Positions 17,853 to 26,297 of a DNA stretch of 45,954 nt are shown in pieces. The position numbers and the translations under genes are program-made. The notes beneath the pieces are model-generated. The model was not told where the DNA came from. It was given only the letters and a program-made list of their open reading frames with translations, and ran no database searches. The DNA comes from Promethearchaeota archaeon (lineage in GTDB: Archaea > Asgardarchaeota > Lokiarchaeia > Sigyniarchaeales > SOKP01). The DNA is taken from positions 1 to 45,954 of the forward strand of contig JABXKD010000023.1 in NCBI GenBank assembly GCA_013375475.1, written 5' to 3'. Each line of letters starts with the position of its first letter. Position 1 is the first letter of the stretch.

Positions 17853-18764
17853 TTGATTATAATTTCAGAGCAAAATACAATTAAAATTCAGTTAAAAGAT
17901 ACTCGTGATAAAATCCCTACTGATACGATAGGGATAGACATTGGTCAGAGTCTTACGAAGATTGCTTATTCGATAGGGAACGAGATTATACTTACGATGA
18001 ACCCAACAAGCTCTGACTTTAGTGAAATAAACGAATTTATAGAACTCAATAAATATCGATATAATAAGATTAACTTTACTGGAGGAAAAGCTTTTGTTCA
18101 ATACAAAAAATATTCTAATGAATTCGAAACAAACCTAATCAACGAATTTGATGCAAATATAGGGGGCGTAGAATTTCTGTATGAATACAACAAAAGTAAG
18201 CCTTTACCTCCCTCAATTATAGTTACCTTAGGAACTGGAACATCTATAATATTGAAAACGGATGGTATTACACATTTAGGAGGTTCTGCAATGGGAGGGG
18301 GCTTCTTCATGGGATTAATCAGATTAATTTTTCAAGAATCCATTGCCGATTATTCAGAAGCGATTAACTATGCTAGTAAGGGAAATAGATATCAAGTCGA
18401 TTTAAAAGTAGGTGATATCTATAATATTGAAGATAATAGAGTAGATAAATTATTTAGAGCGTTTACAGCAGCAGCATTAGGTAAGATTAATAAAAACAAC
18501 GATGTTAATACTGCTAAAAAGGAAGATATTATCTTATCACTCATTGGGAGCATTGGAGAAAATATCGGAACAATTGCTACTCTAATGGCAGAGAATCACG
18601 AAGTAAAGAATATCATTTTTTGTGGAGGTTTTTTAATTGGAAATAAACCATTAAAACAAACGCTGTCGCTACTATGTAAATACAAGAGATTAAAACCGAT
18701 GTTTTTAGACAATTCAGTGTTTGCTGGAGCAATTGGTGCTCTTGAATTTAACACTAACAGGTAA
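17853..18764 (+). CDS. Type II pantothenate kinase (Fumble/CoaW family)
   Basis: The protein has the ASKHA phosphate loop GIDIGQSLTK (27-36), LGTGTSIIL, LGGSAMGGGFFMGL and, further on, ASKGNRYQVDLKVGDIYN, which matches the region of staphylococcal CoaW and eukaryotic PanK. It would phosphorylate pantothenate in the first step of CoA synthesis. Most archaea instead use pantoate kinase plus phosphopantothenate synthetase, so a type II PanK here is notable. The start is a TTG, because no ATG precedes the phosphate loop. The length of 303 residues is normal for the prokaryotic form. Confidence 0.85.
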   Translation: MIIISEQNTIKIQLKDTRDKIPTDTIGIDIGQSLTKIAYSIGNEIILTMNPTSSDFSEINEFIELNKYRYNKINFTGGKAFVQYKKYSNEFETNLINEFDANIGGVEFLYEYNKSKPLPPSIIVTLGTGTSIILKTDGITHLGGSAMGGGFFMGLIRLIFQESIADYSEAINYASKGNRYQVDLKVGDIYNIEDNRVDKLFRAFTAAALGKINKNNDVNTAKKEDIILSLIGSIGENIGTIATLMAENHEVKNIIFCGGFLIGNKPLKQTLSLLCKYKRLKPMFLDNSVFAGAIGALEFNTNR

Positions 18765-18785
18765 ATATTTCAGAATAAAATAAAA

Positions 18786-18862
18786 GCGTGCCCATGGGAG
18801 ATATCTATTCATTGAAATTTAGTTGTGAAACTACTCTCATAGATACACTATAATGGGCACAA
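18786..18862. ncRNA. Candidate structured RNA element between convergent genes
   Basis: Three nested helices can be read directly on the plus strand. GTGCCCAT (18788-18795) pairs with ATGGGCAC (18853-18860). ATCTAT (18803-18808) pairs with ATAGAT (18839-18844). TAGTT (18820-18824) pairs with AACTA (18829-18833) across a GTGA tetraloop of the GNRA type. The element sits in the shared 3' region of the converging PanK and hxlB genes. Either strand could be transcribed, so it may be a 3' UTR structure, a bidirectional terminator or a small RNA. Confidence 0.45.
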
Positions 18863-18932
18863 AGATTGTAGGTAACAATAATTTTTATAGTTTTGAGTTA
18901 AAATATTAAAAATTAGAATGAAATAAAGCATA

Positions 18933-19580
18933 TTAAATAGTTTCAGAATGTCTTCTTAACATATCAGCATTTGTCTTACCCATTTTAATTGCTAATTCGG
19001 CAATAATTGCATCTAAATACACAAAAGCTGCGATCTCGAACATCGTTCCTTCGGGAGTTAGAATAGCAGTATCATCGTGAAGATCTACTTTATCTCTTTT
19101 AGATCGACCCTTTAATTTTATTGTAATGTCCCCAACTCTCCCAATTATAGTTTCAGGGTGAGATGTAATAGAAATTATTCCAAATGGTTTCGCTGTGTTC
19201 ACATAATTTTTTAAAAGACTTACAACGATGGAAGTTGTACCTGATCCTGAAAGAACTATCAAGATATCATCATTTGAGAGAGACGGTATAGAACCAAGGT
19301 TGGTAACCATATAAACGTCTGCACCAAGATGAACCAACCTTGTAGCAAAACACTGTAGAATGAAAGCTGAACGGCCACTTGCTAGTAGAAAAAATTTGCG
19401 CTTCTTAATTAATCCATCGTAAACCATGTCTATGAATTTTTGGGTGTGTTCGAAATGCTTAGGTTTACTAAGGTGTTCCATGTTATCTTGGAGATTTTGC
19501 AGGATAACATCCATTGATTGGAACAAAATCTGTCTTTCTTTTCCATTTAATCTATGTTCATTATTAACTTTATGAGCCAT
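18933..19580 (-). CDS. hxlB: 6-phospho-3-hexuloisomerase (SIS domain)
   Basis: This 215-residue SIS-fold protein interconverts hexulose-6-phosphate and fructose-6-phosphate. Key features are ASGRSAFILQCFATRLVHLG, the phosphate-binding SGSGTT, ITSHPET, TPEGTMFE and the C-terminal RRHSE with its catalytic His. In archaea the ribulose monophosphate route is run in reverse to make ribulose-5-phosphate or to handle formaldehyde. The partner hexulose-phosphate synthase gene is not in this window. Confidence 0.88.
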   Translation of the reverse strand: MAHKVNNEHRLNGKERQILFQSMDVILQNLQDNMEHLSKPKHFEHTQKFIDMVYDGLIKKRKFFLLASGRSAFILQCFATRLVHLGADVYMVTNLGSIPSLSNDDILIVLSGSGTTSIVVSLLKNYVNTAKPFGIISITSHPETIIGRVGDITIKLKGRSKRDKVDLHDDTAILTPEGTMFEIAAFVYLDAIIAELAIKMGKTNADMLRRHSETI

Positions 19581-19770
19581 TTCTAATCAGAATTAATTTA
19601 TTTTTGGATATATGTAACTTAAGTTGACATCAAAAAAATACATTTTGATTAATACTATTTTTAATTGGAATATTATAAATCCCTATTATCAAGGGAGTGA
19701 TTTACTAACAGTATCTTCAATTTTTAATCAGAATTATTTTATTTCTAGAGAGTAAAAAATAAATAATGAA

Positions 19771-20736
19771 TTGACGATATTGTACAAAAGTAAATATAAA
19801 AATAAATTGAGATTAATCTTGAAAGATTTATTAATGGAATATTTGAAAGAGGAATTTGAAAGTAGTGAACTTAACCGCCTTCCTGAAAAATACAGAGGTG
19901 AAATTATTTTCTCTCAACCTTTAATTGGTGTTGCTCAAGGTGATGACCCTATATTTTTTAAATTTAAAGAGATTGTAGGATCTGAGCATTATACCCCGTT
20001 AGAAATGTGGTTAGCGAGTGGTCAAAAACAATTGCCCGCATCAAATCTTAATATTGTTTCTATAGTATTTCCATTTACTGATGAGATTAGAAAGAAAAGC
20101 ATTACTCCAATTAGAATATCAAAAATGATATTACCTGCGGAAATTTATTCTGTTGCTAGAAATTTTGCAAAGGATTTTAGAAATAATATAATGGAGAAAA
20201 CCATTGAATTCTTACAAAATAAAGGGTACAGTGCTATTTCTGGAAAACTTAGCGAGGCTTATACTTTGGTTGCAAAAAAGGATTTTTATTCTACTTGGTC
20301 TGAAAACCATGTTGCATTTGCCGCGGGATTAGGAACATTTGGATTACATGAAGGCATTATTACGGATTTAGGGTGTAATGTTCGATTAGCTTCGGTGATA
20401 ACAAACGCACCGCTTAAAGTTACACCAAGAAAAAGTGATGAACCTTACGCTAATTGTTTATATTATGCTAAAGCAACTTGTAGAGAATGTGCAAAAAATT
20501 GCCCTGCGAATGCGATTACTGAAAAAGGTTATGATAAAACAAAGTGCAACAAATATCGCAATAAAGTCGCGAGAGATATGGTACCACGCCTTAAACCAAT
20601 TCTTAAAGCATACAGTCGCCGAATTAATTGGAAATACAAAGCGCAAAATTATCCCGTAGGTTGTGAGCTATGTCAATTTGGAGTCGAATGCATGGATAAA
20701 AATCCTATGATCCGACACGATTTAGATTTCGATTGA
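19771..20736 (+). CDS. QueG-like (epoxyqueuosine reductase-type) iron-sulfur protein
   Basis: The C-terminal half carries two ferredoxin-like Cys sets: Cys229, Cys237, Cys240 and Cys244-Pro, then Cys259, Cys298, Cys301 and Cys307. Before them lies GLGTFGLHEGIITDLGC, matching the G-x-G-x-x-G segment of the QueG/COG1600 family, whose members reduce substrates with cobalamin and two 4Fe-4S clusters. The Cys spacing differs from QueG proper (C-x2-C-x2-C-x3-C), so the substrate is probably different, as in many archaeal paralogues. The start is uncertain: TTG at 19771 is taken, but the ATG at 19834 is possible because conservation begins near residue 38. Confidence 0.65.
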   Translation: MTILYKSKYKNKLRLILKDLLMEYLKEEFESSELNRLPEKYRGEIIFSQPLIGVAQGDDPIFFKFKEIVGSEHYTPLEMWLASGQKQLPASNLNIVSIVFPFTDEIRKKSITPIRISKMILPAEIYSVARNFAKDFRNNIMEKTIEFLQNKGYSAISGKLSEAYTLVAKKDFYSTWSENHVAFAAGLGTFGLHEGIITDLGCNVRLASVITNAPLKVTPRKSDEPYANCLYYAKATCRECAKNCPANAITEKGYDKTKCNKYRNKVARDMVPRLKPILKAYSRRINWKYKAQNYPVGCELCQFGVECMDKNPMIRHDLDFD

Positions 20737-20854
20737 AGTTTTATCAACGCATTAATTTCTTTTAAATCATTATTAGGTATTTATTAAATGGATTCAAAAA
20801 TAAGTTTTCTCTAATATAAAGTTGAATCTTTCATTAGATTAAGCAATAAGTAAA

Positions 20855-20878
20855 ATATAAAAAAAAAGAAAAAAATAA
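20855..20878 (-). terminator. T-rich transcription terminator of the histone gene
   Basis: On the minus strand a run of T with only two other bases follows about 30 bases after the histone stop codon. Archaeal polymerases terminate on such U-tracts. No hairpin is needed and none is clear. Confidence 0.5.
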
Positions 20879-20906
20879 GATTAGAGCTCTAAACAAGAAT
20901 GTTTCT

Positions 20907-21125
20907 CTATTTATATTTAATTGAAAGCAAGAGATCATTCTTAGTGATTTTCTTTCGGTTAGCATGCATGGTAAAAGCTCGAGCTTGTTCAGTTAAACCA
21001 GTAGCTGTCTTTTCAAGATGGTCAATTAAAAGATCTACTGCGTTTCTTGCTACAATGCTTGCACCCTGTTGTTTCATGAGTCTCCTAATTGGTGACCATG
21101 CAAAACTATGTTTCTTTTTAGCCAT
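20907..21125 (-). CDS. Archaeal histone
   Basis: This 72-residue single-histone-fold protein has the pattern SPIRRLMKQQGASIVARNAV, then a long central helix with LIDHLEKTATGLTEQARAF, and the C-terminal strand/helix KKITKNDLLLSIK. Length and order equal those of HMf-type histones. A short basic N-terminus, MAKKKH, is present but no long tail. It packages DNA as a dimer or larger polymer. It is transcribed away from the proteasome gene across a long shared upstream region. Confidence 0.92.
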   Translation of the reverse strand: MAKKKHSFAWSPIRRLMKQQGASIVARNAVDLLIDHLEKTATGLTEQARAFTMHANRKKITKNDLLLSIKYK

Positions 21126-21747
21126 TTTTTATTCCTCCACTATTAGAATTTTTTAAAGTATTAATTTTTAATTTTTTTTGTATTTATTATTAAAGTTTCT
21201 TAGATAGTAATATATCCGAAGAGTTATTTAAATATTTTGTTATATCTGAAGAACTTCACGAATTTAATGCATAAAAAATCACGACAAAAAAACTTGGTTT
21301 TATTATAACTGTCAATTTCTATGATCATGCAATGGTTGATCATTCGAAAAATTTGAATTAACTTTTTTAGAATCAAAATAATTCAAATATCAAAATAGAG
21401 TCAATCGTGTTTTATATCGATTTTGTTATCATTTAATGGGTTACTAAAAAATTTTGAAGTAAAGCAAATCATCCCCAATGAATGTTATATCAAATCATGT
21501 ATGATCTTAATAATTAAGTCATAATCAACCTAATTAGTTAAAATAAGGTTGGTTTAAGAAATCACATGATTGATCCTAGTATGAAAAGTTATTAACATAA
21601 TTCAAGGATTAGAAAAATCAATTTTTTGAAAATTTCAATAAAATGTTATAATTTAAAAAGCAAATTTTATTTAATTTTGATTTTTTTTATAGTATAAGAA
21701 AGATTTATTCTTTATTTTTTAAAATTAGATTATAAAAGGTTAAATAT
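21126..21747. promoter_or_regulatory. Long divergent intergenic region between histone and proteasome beta
   Basis: No gene is seen in these 622 bases. They hold several dyads: TGATCA at 21322-21327 and again at 21337-21342; ATCATGTATGAT at 21494-21505; CTTAATAATTAAG at 21506-21518; and a nine-pair hairpin AATCAACCT / AGGTTGGTT (21523-21531 with 21545-21553). Two near copies of TATATCYGAAGA lie at 21211 and 21241, 30 bases apart, around a TATA-like TTATTTAAATATT that could serve the histone promoter. The region probably carries both promoters and operators, or an untranslated RNA. Confidence 0.45.
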
Positions 21748-22365
21748 ATGTCTCAACAAATTATGGTCCCAGGGGCAACTGCAGTTGCTATTAAATGTAA
21801 AGATGGAGTCGTATTAGGAAACGATCGCAGAGCGACATGGGGGTATACGGTAATCAATAAAGCCACTCAAAAATTGTTTAAAATTACCGATCACATAGGT
21901 TTGGCGGCTTACGGTTTAATTGGTGATTTCCAGTTTGTATCTAGGGTCTTAAAAGCGCAAGCAGCGTTATACGAATTAGATGCTCACGATAAAATTACGA
22001 CTAAAAGCGTAGCGAAGATGGTTTCTAATATGTTATATTCTCGAAAAATGGCACCATTTTATACAAATTTAATTATTGCTGGGGTAGATAAAGATGGTCC
22101 ACAATTATACACATTAGATGCTCTTGGTTCATTGATGCCGGAAGATTTTGGTGCTACTGGAACGGGAATGTTGCTTTCTATAGGAATTTTAGAGGCTGAA
22201 TACAAACCAGGTATGATGGTAGAAGAGGGGGCAAAACTCGTTGAAAAAGTGATTAGAAACTCAATTAAGAGAGATGTGATGTCTGGTAACGGAATTGATT
22301 TACTGATAATAACTCAGGAAGGCACTGAAGAAAAGCGAATTGAGATTAAGGAATTAGGTGAATAA
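21748..22365 (+). CDS. psmB: Proteasome beta-type subunit lacking the catalytic Thr1
   Basis: This 205-residue 20S proteasome beta-fold protein aligns without gaps to active archaeal beta subunits in its first 45 residues, with an offset of nine. Asp17, Arg19 and Lys33 of the active site are kept (Asp26, Arg28 and Lys42 here), and the later RD...SG pair is also present. However, the position of the Thr1 nucleophile, right after Gly9, is Ala10 (PGATAVAIK instead of the usual G-T-T-T-V-G). It should not be able to self-process or cut peptides. It would serve as a structural beta subunit, as in eukaryotic beta3/4/6/7 or inactive archaeal beta paralogues, and needs a catalytic partner encoded elsewhere. 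The downstream gene on the same strand is a RING-like protein. Confidence 0.88.
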   Translation: MSQQIMVPGATAVAIKCKDGVVLGNDRRATWGYTVINKATQKLFKITDHIGLAAYGLIGDFQFVSRVLKAQAALYELDAHDKITTKSVAKMVSNMLYSRKMAPFYTNLIIAGVDKDGPQLYTLDALGSLMPEDFGATGTGMLLSIGILEAEYKPGMMVEEGAKLVEKVIRNSIKRDVMSGNGIDLLIITQEGTEEKRIEIKELGE

Positions 22366-22458
22366 TAAACACATTTTTTATAATCTTACTTGTTCTCATT
22401 TTTACAAAAAAATTTAATGGAATGCCATATTTATGAAATTGTTAATTTTTTCTAATTA

Positions 22459-24501
22459 ATGTGGTGGTATTCTTTGCGTTTGTTTAATAATGGTTATAGA
22501 GAAATAAATGGATATAGTCAAGACGAAATTTCACGCGTTAAAAATTCTATTACAAAGCTTAAATCAGACGAGACGAAATCGCAAGAACTTGATGATATTC
22601 TAAAGAGTGAATTTAAACTCGAGGATATTAACTCTTTTTCGGAGTATTTTAGCAATATCAAAACTTTTAGCGAAAAATATTTAGTTTCACATTCGAAATT
22701 AGAATTTTTCTCTTTAAAACAGGCGATAATTAACGAATTAAAATTGATTTCGAATAATTTAACGAATTTAAGCTCAAACGGAAGAAACGTGAAACGAATA
22801 GTAAAAAACAACGAATATTTAGATCAATTTTTGAACGACAGCAAGGAATTAATAAGTTATGTAAACGCTTTTATACCACGATTAGAAGATTATACAGAAA
22901 AAGCGGAACATGAATATGAAAACGATATAGCTTTATGGACTGAAGCAAATAAAATAAAAAATCTATTCTTCAAATTTAACGATATTCCTAAGAGCTTGGA
23001 TAATTGGGAGGATATTCAAGAACTGGTTGTGTATATTACTAGCTTGGTTGAAGCTAAATTATCAAAAAAAATAAAATCTCGTAAAGATTTTGTGTTAAAC
23101 TTTCATTTTGATGAATTATACCAGTTCGTTTTAAGTAAGGCGGGCGAAAATTTAGATGTTTACAACGACCTCATTTATTTTTTATATCACTTTAGTATTA
23201 TTGAAGATTATGAAGGAGAGGCTTTCGTAAACATCTTGGAAAGGAAAGAATCAATACAAAGTTTAAAAGATAAGCTACGCCCAGTAATACTTGCATTAAT
23301 CAAAGAGAAGTTGAAAAACCATTTACAAGAAATTGAAGAATTAGATAAGAAATATGACTTAAATGGACATGGATTGGGTAAATTAAAAGTAGAGCTCTTG
23401 ATGGAACAAAAGTTTAGCGAATTTTTGCCTAAAATTGTCGATTTATATTTTAAGGGATTAGATAAGAAATTCCAAGGGTTAATGAGTGATACGAGCGATC
23501 CTGAGGAATTTATAAATGTCATTAATTCTAATTTTAACAAAGTTGATGAATTTGCTTTAAAAATTGACGAAATTGATGCTTGGGTATTAAATTTCGATAA
23601 TATTTTAAAACCTTACACTAATATTACATCTACTCTAAAAAAGACGCTAGCAAACATAATTTCAGAGATATTGCGACGAAGGGAAGACTATTCGAATTAC
23701 CTCAACAACATTAAAGATGAGAGTTTAAGAGTGGATGTAAGGAGTTTTGTCGATGAAAAAATCGCTGATGTAAATAAAATAATTAATTCTTACGAGGATG
23801 AGACATCTCTTATTATTAAAGAGGAATTGCCGCAACTTAGAAAAATCAAAGACCTTCTAAGCAACTACAAAGGAAAAATTGAACAAATAAAAAGCGAAGT
23901 CTACCAAAAATTGGACAGGTACAAGAAAAATAATATTGATATGTATACTGTTATTAAAACTTGGGAAGATAATTTTACCCGTAAGCAACAACAACTTACT
24001 TTTTTATTAACTGTTCTGATGAATAAGATTTTTAAAAGTTTCAAGGAGTTAATAGACACTGAGTCAATATTGTTTGCAGAAATCACAGAAATAACAAAAC
24101 AATCAGAAAATTTTGAAGGCTTGCCGTTCAATTTTGCATTATCTTCGTTTTTGGCAAACAAGTTATCTGAAGATGAGCTAAAAGAGAGGATTTCAGAAAT
24201 AAATTCAAAAATAAACCAAATTACATCGAGTCTTGGTTTATACGAAGTAGAACGCGCTAAATTAGAGGAGATTTTAACAAATAAAGCTAAACTGAGACAA
24301 GGTGTATCGGTATCTAATGTCCAATGTACGGTTTGTCATAAATATATTAACTTTGCTCAAGATAAATTAATTACGTGTGTTTTCTGCAATTCTACCTATC
24401 ATTACTTATGCGTCGCCGATTGGCTTGCCAAACATAATTCATGTCCTATGTGTCAGAATCAATTTTTAGATCCAAATTTAGGATTATTTGAGAGTGAATA
24501 A
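22459..24501 (+). CDS. Large helical protein with C-terminal RING-like zinc finger
   Basis: This 680-residue protein consists of about 610 residues of charged helices and coiled coil followed by a compact zinc finger. The ligands are Cys623-x2-Cys626, Cys640-x2-Cys643, His648-x2-Cys651 and Cys662-x2-Cys665. The segment HYLCVADWLAKHNSCPMC is a classic RING signature (H-x2-C...W...C-P-x-C). The spacing C-x2-C-x4-H-x2-C is closer to a C4HC3 layout, so it is a RING variant. RING domains recruit E2 ubiquitin-conjugating enzymes. Asgard archaea are known to encode ubiquitin systems, so an E3 role is plausible but inferred. It lies 93 bases after the proteasome beta gene on the same strand. The ATG used has no clear ribosome site; a TTG 18 bases later is an alternative. 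Confidence 0.7.
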   Translation: MWWYSLRLFNNGYREINGYSQDEISRVKNSITKLKSDETKSQELDDILKSEFKLEDINSFSEYFSNIKTFSEKYLVSHSKLEFFSLKQAIINELKLISNNLTNLSSNGRNVKRIVKNNEYLDQFLNDSKELISYVNAFIPRLEDYTEKAEHEYENDIALWTEANKIKNLFFKFNDIPKSLDNWEDIQELVVYITSLVEAKLSKKIKSRKDFVLNFHFDELYQFVLSKAGENLDVYNDLIYFLYHFSIIEDYEGEAFVNILERKESIQSLKDKLRPVILALIKEKLKNHLQEIEELDKKYDLNGHGLGKLKVELLMEQKFSEFLPKIVDLYFKGLDKKFQGLMSDTSDPEEFINVINSNFNKVDEFALKIDEIDAWVLNFDNILKPYTNITSTLKKTLANIISEILRRREDYSNYLNNIKDESLRVDVRSFVDEKIADVNKIINSYEDETSLIIKEELPQLRKIKDLLSNYKGKIEQIKSEVYQKLDRYKKNNIDMYTVIKTWEDNFTRKQQQLTFLLTVLMNKIFKSFKELIDTESILFAEITEITKQSENFEGLPFNFALSSFLANKLSEDELKERISEINSKINQITSSLGLYEVERAKLEEILTNKAKLRQGVSVSNVQCTVCHKYINFAQDKLITCVFCNSTYHYLCVADWLAKHNSCPMCQNQFLDPNLGLFESE

Positions 24502-24504
24502 TTA

Positions 24505-25374
24505 TTACTCGATTTCAATTTCCTTATAAAGGTTGCTTAAAAACAAGCGGATTTGCTTATTAGAAGAAGGATCATTGTTAAAATTTGAAAAGAGATAGTT
24601 ACCTAAAAATGATTTTATTTCTAGTTCAAAATCTTCATGAGTTATAAATTTAAATTCCTTTTCAAGTTGCTTTTTATCTATAATGGGTTGAACGTGTTTC
24701 TTTATTAAGTACAAAACAAAATTAACAAGGATTTTATCGATATTTTCCTCATCGTCACCTGAAAGTTCATAATCCCCTCTCACGATTCCGTCCTTAATAT
24801 TATTTAACTGTAATAAAGTTATCTCGATGTCTTTAGGTAGTTCTAACCGTTTAATTTTGTTTGTCATGCTTTTATCGTTTACCATTCCTTGTTTTGAATC
24901 GCAATATTGCTCCAAATTCGCAAAGAATCGCACCAGAAATTTAAAATTATCGTCAATGCTGTATAAATTTTCCCATGCACTAAAATTTAATTCTTCCAGC
25001 TCTTCTTCAATTTTACTTTTTACTGTTTTAGTTAATTCTTTTAGATGTTGTGAATAATCTCCATAAGGGAATCCGTGGTAGTAACTGTTATATTTATCAT
25101 TAACATCTTGTGAAGTTGATTTTTGAGCGATTATTTTTTCCTTTCTTACTATTTCTTTTACAAATCTTAAAATATAATTACATGAAGGACAATAGGTTAT
25201 CCACGAACTTAAAATAACTTCTTGTGGTTTTATTGTCTTAGAACTTATGTACCCATTAAAACCAGACAATTTTTTCCCTCCATGTGTAGAAAATATGGCT
25301 TCATCTGGGTAAAATGTTCTTGGAATGAACTTCATTTGACATACAGGACAATTTATCATTTGTTTATCGTTCAT
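24505..25374 (-). CDS. DUF2225-like zinc-binding protein
   Basis: This 289-residue protein has CPVC at 9-12 and CPSC at 62-65, a likely zinc site, with the spacing and surrounding pattern of DUF2225-type proteins (CPvC...F, then y.v.vCP.C.Y). The rest is helical and acidic. It converges on the RING-like gene with only three bases between the stops. Function is unknown; the helical part may mediate protein contacts. Confidence 0.55.
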   Translation of the reverse strand: MNDKQMINCPVCQMKFIPRTFYPDEAIFSTHGGKKLSGFNGYISSKTIKPQEVILSSWITYCPSCNYILRFVKEIVRKEKIIAQKSTSQDVNDKYNSYYHGFPYGDYSQHLKELTKTVKSKIEEELEELNFSAWENLYSIDDNFKFLVRFFANLEQYCDSKQGMVNDKSMTNKIKRLELPKDIEITLLQLNNIKDGIVRGDYELSGDDEENIDKILVNFVLYLIKKHVQPIIDKKQLEKEFKFITHEDFELEIKSFLGNYLFSNFNNDPSSNKQIRLFLSNLYKEIEIE

Positions 25375-25595
25375 AATTCACTCAACGATGTTTTTTTGTA
25401 TAAAATTATAACTCCTATAAGAACAATTCAATTGAGGGGAAATTTTTTGTAAAATCGGTCAGACCAGAATTTTTAATACTCTTAGCTTGTAGTTTCCAAT
25501 AAATTTCGAAATTTATATTCTTAATTGTAAGAAGTTTTTAGAGGATTATTATATATATATAATACTCAGATATTTTTGGTTATTAAATTTGAATA

Positions 25596-26273
25596 TCAGG
25601 CCCCAAGGTTTTCAAATTGTGATGGGTTAAAAACTGTATCAAAACCATGGTAGATGCCAAAAACAATCATAAAAATACCACTAATTATTAAAACATATTT
25701 GTATATCTTTGGATTCAAAGATTTCCCTCCAAAATAAACGAATATAGATATTGGTAAATACCAAACTACATCTCCTAACTCGTGCCCTAAAAAAAAAGTT
25801 AAAATCTCCATAGGCATCAATAGCGTGATATTAAATCTGACAGCTAATAATGAGAAGCCCGCCCCAGCCCACCAAAATGTCCAAAAGGGGTTCGACAAAC
25901 TAACTAAAATCCCGCCTACATAACTATTCCCTTTATATCCCCTTATCATATTACCCCCGAGAGGATAATCCTTTTCAAAATCTGTTTTTAAAACCCCCCT
26001 TATTGTAAGTATTCCGTAGATAACCAAGAGTAATCCTCCTATAACTCCGACTAAAGTCAAAAATATAATATTTCGAAGAAATAACGAGGCTCCAGCAAGT
26101 AAAGCGATTATTAAAGCAAATTCAATTGTAGCATGTCCAAGAAGAATATAAATCGCTGCTAAATACCCTCTCTTTTGTTTTAATGACTTATAAATCGTGA
26201 ATGTTAAGAGCGGACCTGGGGACAACGCACCAGTAAGAGCGATAAGGAAAGAAACGATAAAAATCTCTATCAT
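25596..26273 (-). CDS. LysE/RhtB-family transporter
   Basis: This six-helix membrane protein of 225 residues has the family motif GALSPGPLLT near the N-terminus. It also has GHATIEFALI and SNPFWTFWW segments typical of LysE/RhtB amino acid exporters. The substrate is not readable. I chose the ATG at 26273. A TTG 12 bases upstream would add four residues. The upstream Trp-repeat gene is only 24 bases away, suggesting a shared transcript. Confidence 0.8.
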   Translation of the reverse strand: MIEIFIVSFLIALTGALSPGPLLTFTIYKSLKQKRGYLAAIYILLGHATIEFALIIALLAGASLFLRNIIFLTLVGVIGGLLLVIYGILTIRGVLKTDFEKDYPLGGNMIRGYKGNSYVGGILVSLSNPFWTFWWAGAGFSLLAVRFNITLLMPMEILTFFLGHELGDVVWYLPISIFVYFGGKSLNPKIYKYVLIISGIFMIVFGIYHGFDTVFNPSQFENLGA

Positions 26274-26297
26274 TTGATGAAGCAACTCTCTGGATTT

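Noticed and set aside
18786..18862. The nested hairpin as a third SECIS
   Set aside because: The ATGA/GA quartet is not placed opposite each other across a helix on either strand, and neither neighbouring gene has an in-frame TGA.
19766..19774. ATG at 19766 as start of the QueG-like gene
   Set aside because: It reads ATG-AAT-TGA and is in a different frame from the gene.
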